Origin: Monomorium pharaonis
Lineage: Eukaryota > Arthropoda > Insecta > Hymenoptera > Formicidae
Direction: 5' to 3'
NCBI RefSeq assembly: GCF_013373865.1
Contig: NC_050474.1
Location: 1,822,001 to 1,886,000 of the forward strand
Length of the DNA: 64,000 nucleotides
The notes under the pieces are model-generated. The model was not told the DNA's origin. It searched no databases and saw only the letters and a program-made list of their open reading frames with translations. Positions 63,501-64,000 of the stretch are shown here, in pieces. Numbering within the stretch: position 1 is the stretch's first letter; each line of letters starts with the position of its first letter. The position numbers and the translations under genes were made by a program.

Positions 63501-64000
63501 CATAAGCGGGGAGGCCTGCGAGCACTTTACATTCTATTTTCACGCTGTACTGACCCCGATGTATGCGACTTCCTTAACATATTCGCCAGATATTGCCTTT
63601 TGGCACGTGCTACCTACCGAATCGATATTCATCTTCCGTGAGAATGAGAATTTATCGACGTCCTTAAAGTGGCACCGATCGCCATGCTCCCAGAACAGTA
63701 AATATGTAAGTCGTATTCGATGCATTATATTTTCGCGTAAATTTATGCCAATAAAACATTTTTCCCAAGTTTGATATACAGGCATACGTAAACATATTTT
63801 TATAATATATATGTATAAATACAAAAATATATTATATATATTAAAATAATATATAATATATAATGTCAACGTTCAAATTCATCCAAATTATACGAATTTC
63901 ACTCAACCCTTGACTGTAAACGGAAACTGCGGTAAACGAACGCTGAACGAAGAACAACTTTCAACGCGTGATCACTTACCACCTGACGTGCCATAAGCGG

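Larger units (their letters stand above)
54905..64000. other. upstream of nub, no recognised gene
   Basis: No exon with family similarity was found on either strand. CpG-rich blocks occur at about 54950-55680, 56240-57600, 57900-58580, 59420-60060, 60780-61170, 61500-61850 and 62140-62600. A 188-codon-long open frame on - (59979-59416) reads Arg/Glu/Ser-rich sequence and is not recognised. AT-only palindromic tracts lie at about 63800-63862. The block may contain distant nub promoters, non-coding 5' exons or enhancers. Confidence 0.5.

Overview
The window is insect nuclear DNA, most likely from a hymenopteran and probably an ant. This is inferred from compact intron-containing genes, close similarity to insect proteins, CpG-rich islands set in AT-rich sequence, and abundant microsatellites. 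No database search was possible. I see no bacterial, viral or retroelement coding sequence.

Three protein-coding genes can be supported. (1) Pgant2, a GALNT2-type polypeptide N-acetylgalactosaminyltransferase, lies on the + strand at 27640-35027. Seven consecutive in-phase GT-AG exons cover most of the catalytic domain and all of the ricin-type lectin domain. Its 5' exons were not found, so bases 1-27639 are either a very large upstream intron or intergenic sequence. (2) A single-exon KRR1/dribble gene lies on the - strand at 39512-40531. It encodes a KH-domain factor of the small-subunit processome. (3) A POU class 2 transcription factor gene (nubbin/Pdm) lies on the - strand at 48323-54904. 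Six exons are well supported, including both halves of the POU domain, and a seventh 5' exon is tentative.

Non-coding layout: 1-4102 is gene-free. 4103-6559 is a repeat unit bounded by short terminal inverted repeats; it carries a tRNA-like head followed by more than 1 kb of drifting A-rich penta/hexanucleotide satellite. 6560-27639 is gene-free but holds a microRNA-like hairpin (about 9345-9439) and a perfect 22-bp bZIP-type palindrome (20479-20500). Intron sequence of Pgant2 carries an interspersed repeat with about 45 copies of a 10-bp minisatellite. Upstream of KRR1 are a strong 39-bp-arm hairpin (40656-40756) and a 1.55-kb diverged inverted duplication (40944-42493). Both arms of that duplication end in the same outward-facing splice-donor sequence, which suggests duplicated divergent first exons around a bidirectional promoter. 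54905-64000 is upstream of nub, with CCAAT-box motifs but no recognised gene.

The three genes belong to unrelated pathways (mucin-type O-glycosylation in the Golgi, ribosome assembly, developmental transcription). Nothing suggests they act together. The most unusual items are the inverted duplication, the microRNA-like hairpin, and an in-frame Q/H-rich extension beyond the nub stop codon.
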